A DNA stretch of 64,000 nucleotides from Protula sp. h YS-2021 (Eukaryota; Annelida; Polychaeta; Sabellida; Serpulidae), in assembly GCA_949752745.1 (NCBI GenBank), contig OX457031.1, positions 4,653,967-4,717,966 on the forward strand. Reading direction: 5' to 3'. The notes beneath the pieces are model-generated. The model was not told the DNA's origin. It saw only the letters and a program-made list of their open reading frames with translations, and searched no databases. This document shows, in pieces, positions 12,133 through 27,200 of this stretch; the stretch's first letter is position 1, and each line of letters starts with the position of its first letter. Position numbers and translations under genes: made by a program.

Positions 12133-15100
12133 CAGTCTGTTGTGAACAAAGTGTTGTGTGCAAGATATCTCGAGAACGAAACGTCCGATCGACTTCAAAC
12201 TTGATCGATTTATTCCTTGGTTAGGTGGGACGGTTCTATCAACTTTTGACGTACGTCACGTGATTAGGGCAGGCGTATGACGTCATTACGTAAAAATCTT
12301 GTGTGCGGAATTTCTCTGCCGCTGAACATCGGAGAAACTTGAAACTTGGTGGAATTGTTGCTTGGTAGGTCCGAAATACTCTACAGAATTTTTTCGCGAG
12401 TAGAACGAACGAATGCGGCGTATGACGTCATCACGTAAAATATGCATGTATTTTGAACAAGATCTTGTGTGCAAAATATCTCGACAACGGAAAGTCCTAT
12501 TGACTTCAAATTTTATATGAACATTCCTTGGGTCAGTCGGACGGTTCTATCAACTTTTCACGTGTGTCACATGATTAGGGCGGGCTTATGACGTCATTGC
12601 GTAAAAATCTTGTGTGCGAAATTTCTCAGCTGCTGAACATCGGAGAAAATTGAAACGTGGTGGGATTGTTGCTTGGTGGGTCCGAAAGAATCTACAGAAT
12701 TTTTTCGCGAATAGAACGAACCAATGCGGCGTATGACGTCATCACGTAAAATATGTTTATATTTGGAACAAGATCTTGTGTGCAAAATATCTCGACAACG
12801 GAAAGTCCTATCGACTTCAAATTTTATATGAACATTCCTTGGGTCAGTCGGACGGTTCTATCAACTTTTCACGTGTGTCACATGATTAGGGCGGGCGTAT
12901 GACGTCATTGCGTAAAAATCTTGTGTGCGAAATTTCTCAGCTGCTGAACATCGGAGAAAGTTGAAACTTGGTGGGATTGCTGCTTGGTAGGTCCGAAAGA
13001 ATCTACAGAATTTTTTCGCGAGTAGAACGAACGAATGCGGCGTATGACGTCATCACGTAAAATATGTTTATATTTGGAACAAAATATCTCGATAACGGAA
13101 AGTCCTATCGACTTCAAATTTTGTATGAACATGCCTTGGGTCAGTCGGACGGTTCTATCAACTTGTCACGCATGTCACCTGATTAGGGCGGGTGTATGAC
13201 GTCATCACGTAAAAATCTTGTGTGCCAAATTTCTCAGCTGCTGAACATCGGAGAAAGTTGAAACTTGGTGGGATTGTTGCTTGGTTGGTCGGATAAGTCG
13301 CACGGTTTTGGTTAAACATTATTAAACTCGTGTAGAAAATCAAGAAAGGTGCATAACGTCAACACTGCCCCCCCCCCCCCCGCCTCCCCTTTTTTTTGTG
13401 GCTCCTTTGTTATCTAAGCATAGGTGTTTTCTACGCTGGGGATTTCATAAGATTCTCGAGTGTTCCTGCATTCTTTAGAAAGCTTCAAAACAGTGACAGC
13501 ATTACTGTCGGTCCATTGCTATTTGTTAGTGCCTGAAATTAAGCTTTTTGTGCGTTTCTCATCTACGGCTGTTATGTAACATGCCACTCAGTCAGGGGTC
13601 AGTGTCAGTTGCGGTGCATGATGGAGTCGTTATCTTCGAGGTCATGGAATGCTATAGGTCTTAGCAGGTCTAGCTATTGATTTTTGTTTCGCGCATACTT
13701 GATTCGGTTGCCAAGGTGTTCTATATATAGGAGCTATTTTGTATCGATTGGCATTGTTTGCGGAAGCATTTTTCGCAATTAAAGTGGGTCATCTGACATC
13801 TTGTGTTATGAGAAGCAGCTCACCATTTTGGCACCGAAATGCACCCCCCCTCTCCCACCGAGGTGCGTCATCTGATGCGCAGTTATGAAGAATGCCTTTC
13901 TAGTGCTATTTGGCCTATGGGAATGTGCGAAGACAAGGTAGTATATCATGGCTATAACTGCACTTAGGATACAGACCGTTACCGTTGCCTTGGGTAAAAG
14001 GGTTAGTGTTGTGTTTATAGTTTGACCTACATTAAATAGCTGGGGGGGGGGGGGGGCGTGTGGAGGATGATGGTTAGCAAAAAAAAAAAACCCGACCGCC
14101 TTCAAGACCTGGATAAAAAGTAAGACCCGTTTGTCGTGACCCCTTCCAGATTCGGGTAAAAAGACGTACGATAAAACCTGCCTGTCTTGACCAAGTAGCA
14201 TGTAGCGAACAGCAAAACTGCTATAGTGACCAACTTCAGATCTGGATAAGAAGGGCCTGCAGTAAAACCCGTTTTAGCGACCACCTTCCAGACTCGGATG
14301 AAAAAAGACGTCCATTTATATGTTTTAGTGACCACCATCTGTTTGGTTTATTTTGAGTTCTTTTACAATGAATTAAGGTTATGTTTGCAGAAATGAATAT
14401 TTTATTCCAGTAATTAAAAAAACGGGATTTTTTTTTTTGGGGGGGGGGATCATGGGTTTGGTCGGGGAGACATTTGTTTTTGTTTACAAAAACAAAAAAC
14501 TAAGTAGGTATCGACTGAAAGTGTATAACATAAGCCTGTACTCCTATGTTTTGTGTGCACTGGCCGCTCTAGTTTCGTTTATTTTTAGCCTGGCATTTAC
14601 GATTGAAATTCATTGATAAATTAATTGATAATCTAACGCATTTAAACCAATGGTGGTGTGGAATCACAATGGCGTTTTTGGCTCACGATCATCTTGCATT
14701 TTCTTCAGTATTTCAAAGCGCTTGATAGTTACATGGTCCCTGGGGGCTAAACATGCGTTGTATAATTAGTACATTTTGTCATGTAATGCCTGTCTCTTTC
14801 ACGAATTCCCTGCCAAAAGTTTTCGCAAGTTGGCATATAGATGTGTACGTGTGATAGACAAAAAAAAAACAAAACAAAACAAAACAAAAAAAAAACAAAA
14901 AAAAAAAACAAAACAAAACAAAAAACAAAACAACAAAAAAACTAACAGTTGTGACATTTTTGTGATAGGTTTTCTTGTGGTAAAAAAAACGATGTGTCAG
15001 TGCTCACAATATTTTGATTAAAGAGTCTAAGTGTCTAAAAAAAAATTTGGCAGGTGGGTGTTTGACACAGCGACACAAAGTAGGCGGGGACGGCGATATG

Positions 15101-18100
15101 TTTGTGTGGACTCCTTGGTCTTTGTTTACGTCACAGCAGAACGCTATTGTGGCACTTCCCCAAAAAAGAAAAAAAAAGAAGAAAAATAGAAAAATTGAAA
15201 AATGAAAAAAAAAGAGGCCAGAAAAGTAACAAAAGAAGAATAAATGTGATTGACAGAGTGAACTCGATGGATCGCATCATTTACTTCCTGTCTTTGGATC
15301 GCTGAATTTACTTCCCCCCCCCCCCCCGGGCCCATGTAAAGCTACTTGAGAAGTCGGCTGCTTTATCCCCAGATGCTAACTCAGCCTCGGATATTGGCTC
15401 TATGGCCACCTCTCCTTTCATCTCACGCCCCCCCCCCGCCCTGCTTCTTCATCCCCTCCCATCTATAACCCCCTCCCCCCTCAAGTCAGTCTCCACCCCC
15501 GGTTGCTTCTTCCCCATGACCCCCCTCAATTCCATCTCTATCCCCCCCCTTTTCTTCACCCCCTCCCACCCCATGATCCCCCCATACAAGTCATCTCCAC
15601 CTCCCTCACTGTTTCTTCACCCCTTCCCACCCCATGACCCCCTCAATTCCATCTCTACACCCCCCCACTTCTTCGTCACTCCCTCCCACCCCATGACCCC
15701 CCCATACAAGTCATCTCCACCTCCCTCACTGTCTCTTCACCCCCTCTCACCCGATGACCCCCCCCCCCCCCCCAATTCCATCTCTATCTCCCCAACTTCT
15801 TCGTCACTCCCTCCCACCCCATGATCCCCCCATACAAGTCATCTCCACCTCCCTCACTGTTTCTACACCCCCTCCCACCCGATGACCCCCCCCCCCCCCC
15901 AATTCCATCTCTATCCCCCCTCACCTTCTTCGTCTGTCTCCCCCCCCCCCCCCCCCCGCCACGGCCTCGATTACCTGAGGTGTCCTAAAATGGTTGCAGA
16001 TACCCACCGTATCTAACCTGAACCCACCGGAGTAACCGATTCCTGTTGTGATTAGAACTAACTCAGGCATGAACAGAAGTTCGCAAGAAAAAATTGGCTC
16101 GCATTGAACGTCTTAAGCTGCACTAAAACATAATAAAATATATTAAAACACAAAACTCTAGATATAGATGGAAATGTAATACAAGTACATGTAGTAAGTA
16201 TTACCAGAAATATGTATAGCATAGTGTGTGGAAAATCTTTTTTTTTTTTTTTTTTGTAGCGTGTCAGAAAATTGTTCAAATGCGGATAGCGAACCTGACT
16301 CCGAACAACTCACGGCCGAACACGCCCAATCAGGCGTTCCGATCGCACTACCCGCACGGCCAGCAGCTGCCCTCGAGCAAGAGCTACGAGAGCCAGACGA
16401 GCGGCCGCCATGACAGCCAGAGCGGAAGTATGACGTCAGCGTCGCCTAGCAACAGTCACAGTATTACGGTAACCATAATCTGTCTGTGTGTGTGTCTGTG
16501 TGTAGAAGACGAAGTGGGCTGGGTAAAGCTGATTGGATTGGTTGATTTTTTGTAAAACCATATGAGGTGTGTGTGTGTGATCACGTGGCAGGCTGCTGCT
16601 GCCTGTGACATACGGATGAGTCGAGTCACGTGACATCCGCTTGAGTCGGTGTGACAGTTACACCTAGCTGTTGTGTGAGTCGTTTGTGTGACACTTTGGC
16701 CGAGTTCGTCTCGTGTGTTGTGACCGTTGGCTGGCACAGGTCACGTGACAGTGCCATCTGACCTGTAATTGACACTCATCATGTAACATCCCTCTGGCAC
16801 GTGCCATGTGACCTGTCATTGACACCCGTCATGTGACATCCAGCTGGCACGTGTCATGTGACCTGTCATTGACACCCGTCATATGACATCCGGCTGACAC
16901 GTGTTGTTTTCTCTCCGTGGCAGAGCGGCTCGCCGGGCACGCTGACGTCAAAAGAACACAAGAAGCACAAGCACAAGGCGGTGACGTCAGAGCAGAAGGC
17001 CGTGACGTCAGAGCACAAGGAGCTGTTCCGTGAGCGCGGCGACCGCGAGAGGGCGCCCGAGCATCTGCGCGCCTCCGACCCGCCCCTGGCCGCTTACGCG
17101 GGCCTCGCCGGTCACACCCACGGCCACGCCCCCCTCTCAGGTCCATATTCACTTTTTGGCATCGCCACCCCCCCCCCCCCCCCTCCACCAAAAGAAAAAA
17201 AAATCAATAAAAAAAACCTTGCATAGGGCGGGGTACGATTTGTACCATTTGAAGGTGGCTGAAATTCGCTGAGAAGACAAAATAAATAAATAGCAAAAAA
17301 AAAAAAAATAAAAAAAAAAAAATAAAAACAAAATAATAAAATAAAAAAAAAACATTCTCATATATTCTCATATAGTTATTTATTTATTTAGTTTGTGTGT
17401 TTGCCAGTAACGAAATGCCGATCTCTGGGTTGATGTCAATTTTGCAAAAAAAAAAAAAAAAAAATATGAACTCCTCCCTCCACCTCCCCATTGCGAAGAT
17501 CTGCCTGGTTTCAATGTGGCCGTACCTTTTTCAGGCGCGAAGCCAGTGGCGCCCCCTAGCGTACCCCACCACAACCTGGAGCTGATGCAGCAGCAGCTGC
17601 AGCAAATGCAGCTGGATCAGCAGCAGCAGCAGGTCGGTATAGCATGTGGCCATGTGACGTCACGCTCACGTGTGTGGCGCAGTGGCGCGCCAGTGATTGG
17701 GCCGCTGGCTGCTGCGAGCGTCATTGCACGTCGTGGCCACTTGGACACGTGAACGCATTGGCACATATCCGCGCAATCGTTGTGGAAGGCCATGGAACGG
17801 GGGTGGGGGATGGGGATGAAGCATGCTGCTGGTGAATGTCGGGTTCTTTGGTGAGGTGTGCTACTTGTATTAAATGTCACAGAAAATACTGCCAGCTGAA
17901 TTTGAAATTCTCGCTATTTTGAAAAATTTGAGGAAAAACAGATAAAATAAACAATCAGAAGATGTTGTCTGAATTTGACTCTGTGAAAGTGACCGCCTGG
18001 AAAATGTTGACATGTGGTCAGTTTTTCGAAGTTGAGTCAAAATAAGTCAATATATGCTTTGTTTATCAGCCCGGAAATCGGAAGTGCTTGCTGATCACTT

Positions 18101-21100
18101 CATGTCAAATATTGATTAGAAGTGAACGATTGAGTTTGGCCTAGTGTTTTTTTTCCCGTCGAAACTAGCTATCAGGAAAAAATTCTTAACATTTGCTATG
18201 GGTGGCACAAACACTGGGGCTGTAGACGATTGAAGGTTTGATTGATATAGCATTGATTGCATGTATTGATAGATTTCTACTAAACCAGAAAAAAACAAGC
18301 TCCTTTTTGTGCTATAAATAGCCTGATAAAGGTCGCATGATCTTTGCCTTTTCTTTGCAGAGAATTCCTTTTTTTGCAGGGAACACTGTTTTTGATTATG
18401 TTTTGGTTTATGTAGGATGGAAACCGAGAGTCGTTATTTTGCAACAGGCAGAGACATTCTGTACCTACTCGGCTTGAAAGCCGTGATAGCAGGGTTCGCG
18501 TTGGCGGGGTTTTTGTCCACTTTTTGGGCATTTTTTTACGAAATGACTCACTTTTTCGGAACCCACCGCCCGTTTTTCTGGACCCAACTGAGTCACACTT
18601 TCCGTTTTTGACCCACTTTCCTGAGAACCCAGCGCGAACCCTGTGTCATAGCCCACGTGATTTATTTATTTATAATACATGTTTGTTATGTTGCGCTGCA
18701 GTAGCTGTCGGCTACTTCAAAGGCGCAATGATCTGTGAATTGATCTCCGTTTCCATCCTTGTAAACAAATTAAACAAAAATATATATTGGTCAGTTCTAA
18801 TTAAAATGCTAAATTTTTGCTTCGCTTGTAGACAAACAATTAATCGCACTACTTCACGCTTGCATATGACAGGAAACTAAATATCATAGTGATGACGTTT
18901 TTGAGCATGTTTCAATGGCTTAGAAAGTGCTTTAATAATGTTCACTCAAAAATAATCACGCTTATGCTAGTTTTAGAGGAGTTTTTTTTCTTTGGGAGGG
19001 AGGGGGGTAGTGGAGGAGGGGTGGTGCGATGATGCAGGAAAGGGTGGAGGAGGGAACTAGGGGTGGAGGTTAATCATGTATTGAGACATTAAAGACGGGC
19101 TGAAGTTAATTGGGTTGAAGTGCTTGCGGAGTACTGGGAGCTAGTATTCTGTATACTGGGGACGGAGTACTGAGAGTACTGAGATAGAGAAAACTCTATA
19201 TACTGGGAGTTAGTATTCTGTAAACTGAAGAGGAGTAATGAGGGAGGGGGGAAAAGTACCTCTGAGGCAGTGCTTGAAAGTACTTAAGACTACTTGAACG
19301 AGAGTACCAAGGCTATAGTGAAGAGTACTGTAGGAGCGTTGACAGAATAAGTACACATATCTACTCCCTAAAGACATTTTTTTTATTTTGGATCTGCACT
19401 ATGCCCCTACACTCTGCGTTTGATGTGCCGCGACTAGAGCGACATCTGTTGGTTAAGCACTGTATTCAGGGTGGCCACCGACCCTGGAAATCAGGGAATT
19501 CAGGGAGAAATGAATCGGCATTTTCCAGTCAGGGAAAACTCAGGGAATTTGAAAATTCCGGCAAATCTCAGGGAAAACTTGTAAATTTTTCTTCTGCAAA
19601 ATTGGATGGGTTTAGTAAGAATTTGTTGAACGTTGTCTTTTTTTCTAAGTGTTTGAGAGAAATAGCGGGATACGGAGTCAATGGCTGNNNNNNNNNNNNN
19701 NNNNNNNNNNNNNNNNNNNNNNNNNNNNNNNNNNNNNNNNNNNNNNNNNNNNNNNNNNNNNNNNNNNNNNNNNNNNNNNNNNNNNNNNNNNNNNNNNNNN
19801 NNNNNNNNNNNNNNNNNNNNNNNNNNNNNNNNNNNNNNNNNNNNNNNNNNNNNNNNNNNNNNNNNNNNNNNNNNNNNNNNNNNNNNNTTCCCACGTCGCC
19901 TTGTGATGCTTTACTTTGTGAGAACGTCGCCTCGTGAACGCTTTACTTTGTGAGAACGTCGCCTCGTGAATGCTTTGCTTTGTGAGAACGTCGCCTCGTG
20001 AATGCTTTACTTTATGAGAACGTCGCCTCGTGAATGCTTTGCTTTGTGAGAACGTCGCCTCGTGAATGCTTTACTTTGTGAGAACGTCGCCTCGTGAACG
20101 CTTTACTTTGTGAGAACGTCGCCTCGTGAATGCTTTGCTTTGTGAGAACGTCGCCTCGTGAATGCTTTACTTTATGAGAACGTCGCCTCGTGAATGCTTT
20201 GCTTTGTGAGAACGTCGCCTCGTGAATGCTTTACTTTGTGAGAACGTCGCCTCGTGAATGCTTTGCTTTGTGAGAACGTCGCCTCGTGAATGCTTTGCTT
20301 TGTGAGAACGTCGCCTCGTGAATGCTTTGCTTTGTGAGAACGTCGCCTCGTGAATGCTTTATTTTGTGAGAACGTCGCCTCGTGAATGCTTTGCTTTATG
20401 AGAACGTCGCCTCGTGAATGCTTTACTTTATGAGAACGTCGCCTCGTGAATGCTTTGCTTTGTGAGAACGTCGCCTCGTGAATGCTTTGCTTTGTGAGAA
20501 CGTCGCCTCGTGAATGCTTTACTTTATGAGAACGTCGCCTCGTGAATGCTTTGCTTTGTGAGAACGTCGCCTCGTGAATGCTTTGCTTTGTGAGAACGTC
20601 GCCTCGTGAATGCTTTGCTTTGTGAGAACGTCGCCTCGTGAATGCTTTGCTTTATGAGAACGTCGCCTCATGAATGCTTTACTTTGTGAGAACGTCGCCT
20701 CGTGAATGCTTTGCTTTGTGAGAACGTCGCCTCGAGAATGCTGCGCTGAGTGGCGGAGCAGGCTTTTGGGGATGGGCGCTTGCATGGTTTGGTTTCAGCT
20801 GGTCGCAGTGTCCTCGTGTAGTTTTCGTAGTTTTCTTTGTAGCTGCTGTTTAAATGTATTCTGTGTAAATTAATTGTTATATTTATTGGGTAATGGTTCA
20901 GGTTGATACAGTTATACAATCTCACAGCACGTATTGGATAACTCGCGCCCAGGATGGTGGGATTCACGGTTAGCTCGGTTGGTTAGAGCGTTGCTCGGGT
21001 AGTCCAAGGTCCCGAGTTCGAATCCGGCGTCGGTGTGGTAAACGGGGGATTGACCTTCGCTCGAATTCCCTTAGCTAAGCGAATGCAGTGGGTTTAGGTC

Positions 21101-21169
21101 GCCTATCACGGAATTCAAAATTAACACCCAGTGAGGCTTTCGGTCTTCCCTCAGTTAAAAAGAAAAACA

Positions 21170-21200
<31 letters not shown>

Positions 21201-24200
21201 CCAAAAAAAAAAAAACCAGGGTTTGAATACTCGAGCTTTGGGGTACGGTAGCTGTGGTTACACAATAGTTCCCGAGTTATCAAATATGTGCTGTTTACTA
21301 GTAGCAAATGCTGATCGATGTCATTTTGTGATGAGATTTTTGCGTCCAGACGTCATAACACCGTGAAGACTTTGGCAGGAGCGTGACCGGGAGGGGGAGG
21401 GGGTGGGTGGGGGGGGGGGACTGATGCGCTTCTTGAACGCTGGGGGTGGGGGAGAAGATTTTGTTCGAACATCATTATACTTTCTGGTAAGGTATACCGA
21501 AGAAAATGTGGTCATGCGTCGCGTGAGGGACCTTGCAAGAGTACAGTATTACATTTGGTTATTGCTTGGGGTGGGGGAGGGGGGGGGGGGAATGGGGGGT
21601 GGATTCTGGGCGCAGCATCTCATTTGATCCTCTAGCAACTGCACAGCATACGTTTGCTCGAGGAGTTATAATATCGATCGATCATTTTCTGCTCTTAAAT
21701 TTTACTCTAAGCTTGCTTGTAAAGATAATTATTAAAGCTAAGTTTTATTTAAATGTTTGCATTTATATGAGATCGAAACAGTTCAAAATCAGGATAATGT
21801 ACACGTGACTTCCGAATAATGTATCCGTGATATCCGAATAATGCACACGTGACCTTCAAATCATGTACACGTGATTCCACGTAAATGACACGTGACTGCC
21901 AAATAATGTAGACGTGACTTCCAAATAATGTACACTTGACTTACGAATGATGTACACATGATCTCCAAATTATGTACACGTGATTCCAAATAAATTACAC
22001 GTGACTTCCGAATGATGTACACATGACTTCCGATAAGTATTTTTCAGTTTAAGAATATTAACAGAATAAGTAATGATTGCATTGGCAAACAATTTCACTT
22101 ATTCAAAAAAAAAAAATTTAAGGCCAAAGCAGTTGAAAACATTTTGCATGTAAACCTGAACACCCCTAATTGAAGAATTGCCTGTAATTAAAGAAAATAC
22201 TGAAGAAAAATGCATGTTGCTTTTCAAGAATCTTTAGTTTCGTTACCTCCCTGTTATAAACGAACTGCTTGCCTCTTTTCAAAATGGCCACCTTTAGTTT
22301 ATTGACATTTAGAACTAGATTTTGGACTGTTTCTGCCTCGCCTTTTGGGTAAATCGTTGAGACTTTCTTTGCTCTGCTGTAATTATATTTTGCCATTGTT
22401 GTTGTTTCCTCATATTGTTGTTGTTGTTGCATATGGGGAATTTTTCTTGTGCCTATTTTTAGCAACTCCGCCATGACGTCACGCCCGGTTCGACGCCTAT
22501 TCCTACGCGGAAAAATCACCACAAAAAAGCTTCCGTCCAAAAGAGTAATTCTTTTAGTGTAAGTTTTTCTTTACGATATTATTTTTGGTGACAAAAAAAA
22601 ATTAACAGAAGCGAGATACGGAAAATCGGAATTTTTAACGAGAATATTGGGGGTGGGGGTTTGGGGGTTTGGCTAGGGGGTGGGGTTGGGATTGAGAAAG
22701 TGGAGGAGGGCGTCGGGAGGGAATATGTAGAGGGTATTCAGCGAACAAGCGTTTTTGGTGTACGTGGTATTCGATCACGGTGCGTCCGGTGGTCCTTTCC
22801 ATGCCTGCCCCGATATTCACGACAGTTAACTGCGCAGTTAACTGTTAACTGTGCAGTTACTGTTAACTGTGGAGTTAACTGTACTTCCAGAAGCGAAAGT
22901 CGGTTGATCTAGCTGTGTAACGCAAACAGATTTATGTGGATTGCTGTTTTGTTAAACAGGGGAAATTTATTGATTTACTTTCGGATGTTCTGGTTGCTGA
23001 AGGGGCAGTTAACGGATTCAGTTAACTGTACAGTAAAGTTTTGTGAATACAGCCCCTGATGATCACTCGGGTGATATGAGACTGACTGAAAAAGGTGAAG
23101 GCCGGAAATCGAATTGATGAGCTTGCTATCTGATATCTGATATCAGATAAAAGAAAATAAAAAGCAGCCAACATTGTTTTATTAAGGCCGTTATTTCCTG
23201 AACATTCTGAGCAAAAACTAAGCTCTTAAGAACATCTGAAAATAATGGCGAAAACGCACTTTAGATTGGAAACGGTAGCAAAAAGCCCTCTAGCGGCAAG
23301 AACTGTCGTCAGTTTGTTCTGTAGTTCCGGAAGTAGTCCTCAACGCCCCTTCCAGGCTGTAGCTGTAAAAACACATCAAAAACTTAAAACAGTCTGTTAG
23401 CATGGAACCAGTCGTAAAAACGCACCAGCAACAACCAGTCGTAAAAACGAACCACCAACAACCAGTCGTAAAAACGCACCACAAACAACCAGTGGTAAAA
23501 ACGCACCACCAACAACCAGTGGTAAAAACGCACCACCAACAACCAGTGGTAAAAACGCACCACCAACAACCAGTGGTAAAAACGCACCACCAACAACCAG
23601 TCGTAAAAACGCACCAGCAACAACCAGTCGTAAAAACGCACCAGCAACAACCAGTCGTAAAAACGCACCAGCAACAACCAGTCGTAAAAACGCACCAGCA
23701 ACAACCAGTCGTAAAAACGCACCAGCAACAACCACTCGTAAAAACGAACCAGCAACAACCAGTCGTAAAAACGCACCACCAACAACCAGTGGTAAAAACG
23801 CACCACAAACAACCAGTCGTAAAAACGAACCACCAACAACCAGTCGTAAAAACGCACCACAAACAACCAGTGGTAAAAACGCACCACCAACAACCAGTCG
23901 TAAAAACGCACCACCAACAACCAGTCGTAAAAACGCACCAGCAACAACCAGTCGTAAAAACGCACCAGCAACAACCAGTCGTAAAAACGCACCAGCAACA
24001 ACCAGTCGTAAAAACGAACCACCACCAACCAGTCGTAAAAACGCACCACAAACAACCAGTGGTAAAAACGCACCACCAACAACCAGTCGTAAAAACGCAC
24101 CAGCAACAACCAGTCGTAAAAACGCACCACCAACAACCAGTCGTAAAAACGCACCGCCAACAACCAGTCGTAAAAACGCACCACCAACAACCAGTCGTAA

Positions 24201-27200
24201 AAACGCACCACCAAGTAAAAGCGGTCCTTAAAAACGTCTGTTTGGACTGAAAAAAGTAAAAACGCACCACAGAATGAGAAGAGAGGGAACAACCAACCTA
24301 CGCTTGTTGGGTGAATCCCTGTGTCAAACCAATGCTTTCCTTGTTTTGTTTTTTTTCCCTTAAACATGCAGGAATTTGTTTTAGTATTTAAAATGGTGGT
24401 TAAATTTCAGTTGATTTGTTCAAGCATAAGTGGTATTTTTTGGGTTTCAGTGTTTTATGTTTCGTTTTACCGTAAATGTCTGCTTGTTGTTGCATTGTGA
24501 TATTCCTACGCGGCGTAGGAAGAAACGCATGGGGGCAAAGGAGTCGCTTGAGAGAAAAAAGTAGGTCCGACACCCGAGTAGAACAGTGATGTTTTATTAT
24601 TGACCAAAAAAAAAAAAAAAATTCTGCTCACTTTTCTTTTGAGTGCCAAAATGTAAGCAGAAAGAACATGCACAGAGTTATGATTTTAATCAAGATTAGT
24701 TCGTGTTCTTTGTAATATGTTCAAGACGCATCTTTGTTTTATCTCCCCTCCCCCTACCCACCCACCATCTCCAATGTTTTTTAAGTGTATTCTTTAACTA
24801 TCAAAACAAGTTACCAGCTCGTCATCAGTGAGTGGTGTTGGTAATGGTGTTGGGGGGGGGGGGGTGGTGGAGAGGGGAGCTGGAAACTTCACAAGCATGT
24901 TTCTTATTCCTCAGAAATGTATTTTGAAGGCGGATTTTATCAAGGGTGTAAAGCCTACTCGGTCGCCGTCTTGTGTACGGGTAAATGGTCTGGTGGGGGC
25001 GGGGGGGGGGATGATGGAAGGGTTGGTGGGGGTGGGGGGGGGGGGGGTCGATGGGGGTGACGCTGTCCAGGCATCATCAACAATCTACAATGATGCTTTG
25101 AGTGTACAGAAAAACACAACGCCGTTCTATTGTGATTGCATGTGCATGCCAGATGTAAATATAGTACATACGTATGTGTATTAGTGGGAAGGGATTCTTT
25201 GCCTAATCTGCCAAGCCTGCAAATATTTCTTCTTTTTTTTAAATCCGTAGGTAATGGGTTTTACGATCGCTTTCTGAATAAATAAATAAATAAATAAATA
25301 AAAAGTGATTGTTTCAGTAATAAGCAGCATTATCTAAGATCAAATCAAGTTTTCTATTTTTGGATACTTATTCCTTTTAAATGTTTGAGCGATTTAAAGA
25401 AAGAGAAAAAATCGTGTCGTTGTGACTCTATAATGACCTGTACAAGCCTGTTCTGTTGTTGGTATCCCTGATTGGACTGGCGCTTAAAAAATGATTATGA
25501 TGGAATGATGATAGTCTTGCCGGAATCTTGATTAAAAATGTGATTTTTTGAGTTTGATATCTTTTTGTAAATATATATTATATTTCGTTTGGGGCCTTGC
25601 ATTTAGCTGTAAAAAAAAAGAACAAACCAAAAAAAAAAATAAATAAATAAATGAAATAAAAAAAAAAAAAAAAATAAAATAAAATGAAAGGTCTTGCCTC
25701 CAGTTCTGTTTCCGGTTGTGCAGTGAGCCTCAGGGCAATACACAGGGACGCGCTTGTACACGTGATGTGTTCTATGTTGTCGTATTGTTGTGATTGTATG
25801 TGTTGTATGTTACCTGCTCCCCCCAACCCTTCCCTCCTGCTCCCTGCTCCTGCTCCCTCTGCCTCTCACCGTTTTTTACTTACCCCCCCATCCCTTCCCC
25901 GTTATTTTCTCCCATGCATTGTTAACTCCTTCCTAACCCATCTATCCCAGAGCTTAACACATTCGAAGCTCCTATCAAGCCTGGGCAGCACCTTTTCATG
26001 ACCGTGTTTTTTATTACAACACTGATTATGCGCTTGGCGGCCCCGGTTTACATGTGTAAGCTTCGGTGAAAACAGCCGTGGGTGCTGTTCCAAGCAGACG
26101 CGAACCTGGCTTTGGAAGATGGGTTCGTTTCCCACAACTGACTGGGTCCCTTTCTAAAAATTCACATCCGTGCCGGTTACCGCTTGCTTTTGAAAACCCG
26201 CTGCTTTTCAGCTTTGCAGAAATTTACTTTTGTTGGGCAGTTGCTTTGGGAGAATGTTACCAGCTCGTGCGTTCCTGCGACCACCCCCCCCCCCCCGTGA
26301 CCACCCCCAGTGACCACCCACTGCCCCGGTGACCACCCACTCCCCCAGTGATCACCCACTGCCCCGGTGACCACCCACTTCCCCAGTGAAAACCCCCTTC
26401 CCCAGTGGCCACCCACTCCCCCAGTGACCAACCCCCCCCCCCCCCCCAGTGACCACCGGCTTCTCCTGTGACCACCCACTTCCCCAAATTCTTCCGCTCA
26501 TCGCCCTCCCCCCCCCACATTGTCGTGGAGATCAATCCCTCGCCGCTCCCCCCACTCCCCGCTCCTCGGCCTCGTGGTAGGCTTTACTCCCTCGCCTCCC
26601 CCCCCCACTCCCCCCCCCCCCCCTCCGCTCCTCGGCGGCGTCCCGGCGTGCGGAGTTGCATGTGAGGTTGAAGCACTAATGCTTGCATGCTGTAGGGTCC
26701 CGCCCTCTTACAACGCGCATCGTCCACCAATGGAGACTTCGCCACGCCCTCGAGCACGCCCCAGCTGGGGCGCAAGAACAAGACAAGCAAGAGCTTCAGT
26801 GTAAGTGTCGAACCCCCACCCCATCCCCCCACCGTCCCGAGCACCCTGCCGTGCACACACGCTAGAACAACTCAGGCAGAAGCTCAGTACAGGAGTCGCC
26901 CTCCCTTCCCCTCCCCCCCCCCCCCCATCTCACCCCCGCCTCCTTCCTTAGAGCAAGACGAGGGCCGACAAGATTATTTTCTATCAAAGAATTGGATGTC
27001 GAGGCTCCATTTCTCCCTCCCACGTCTAATTCATCCAAGACATTGGGATCACAGAGCCTCTGTTAAATGTGTGGGGGGAGTGGGGGGGGGGGGGGGACTC
27101 CGGGAGTTACCTCCCGTCTTTTTAGGGGTAAACTGAGGGTTTGGTTGGGGGGTAATTGCTGGTGGCGAGTTTTCGTGCATTTATCGTGCTACGGTAACTG

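Noticed and set aside
22166..22540. Minus-strand 124-codon frame with basic stretch and short Gln run
   Set aside because: No homology recognised, no neighbours, and no splice structure consistent with a gene. Kept only as a note.
23290..24367. Minus-strand frames of 326-327 codons (C-V-F-T-T-G-C-W-W repeats)
   Set aside because: Pure translation of the 27-bp array. Both strands and several frames are open, and there are no splice or start signals of note.
26083..26150. tRNA gene or SINE with GGGTTCGTTTCCCAC
   Set aside because: Only a degenerate B box is visible. There is no A box and no cloverleaf that I can fold.
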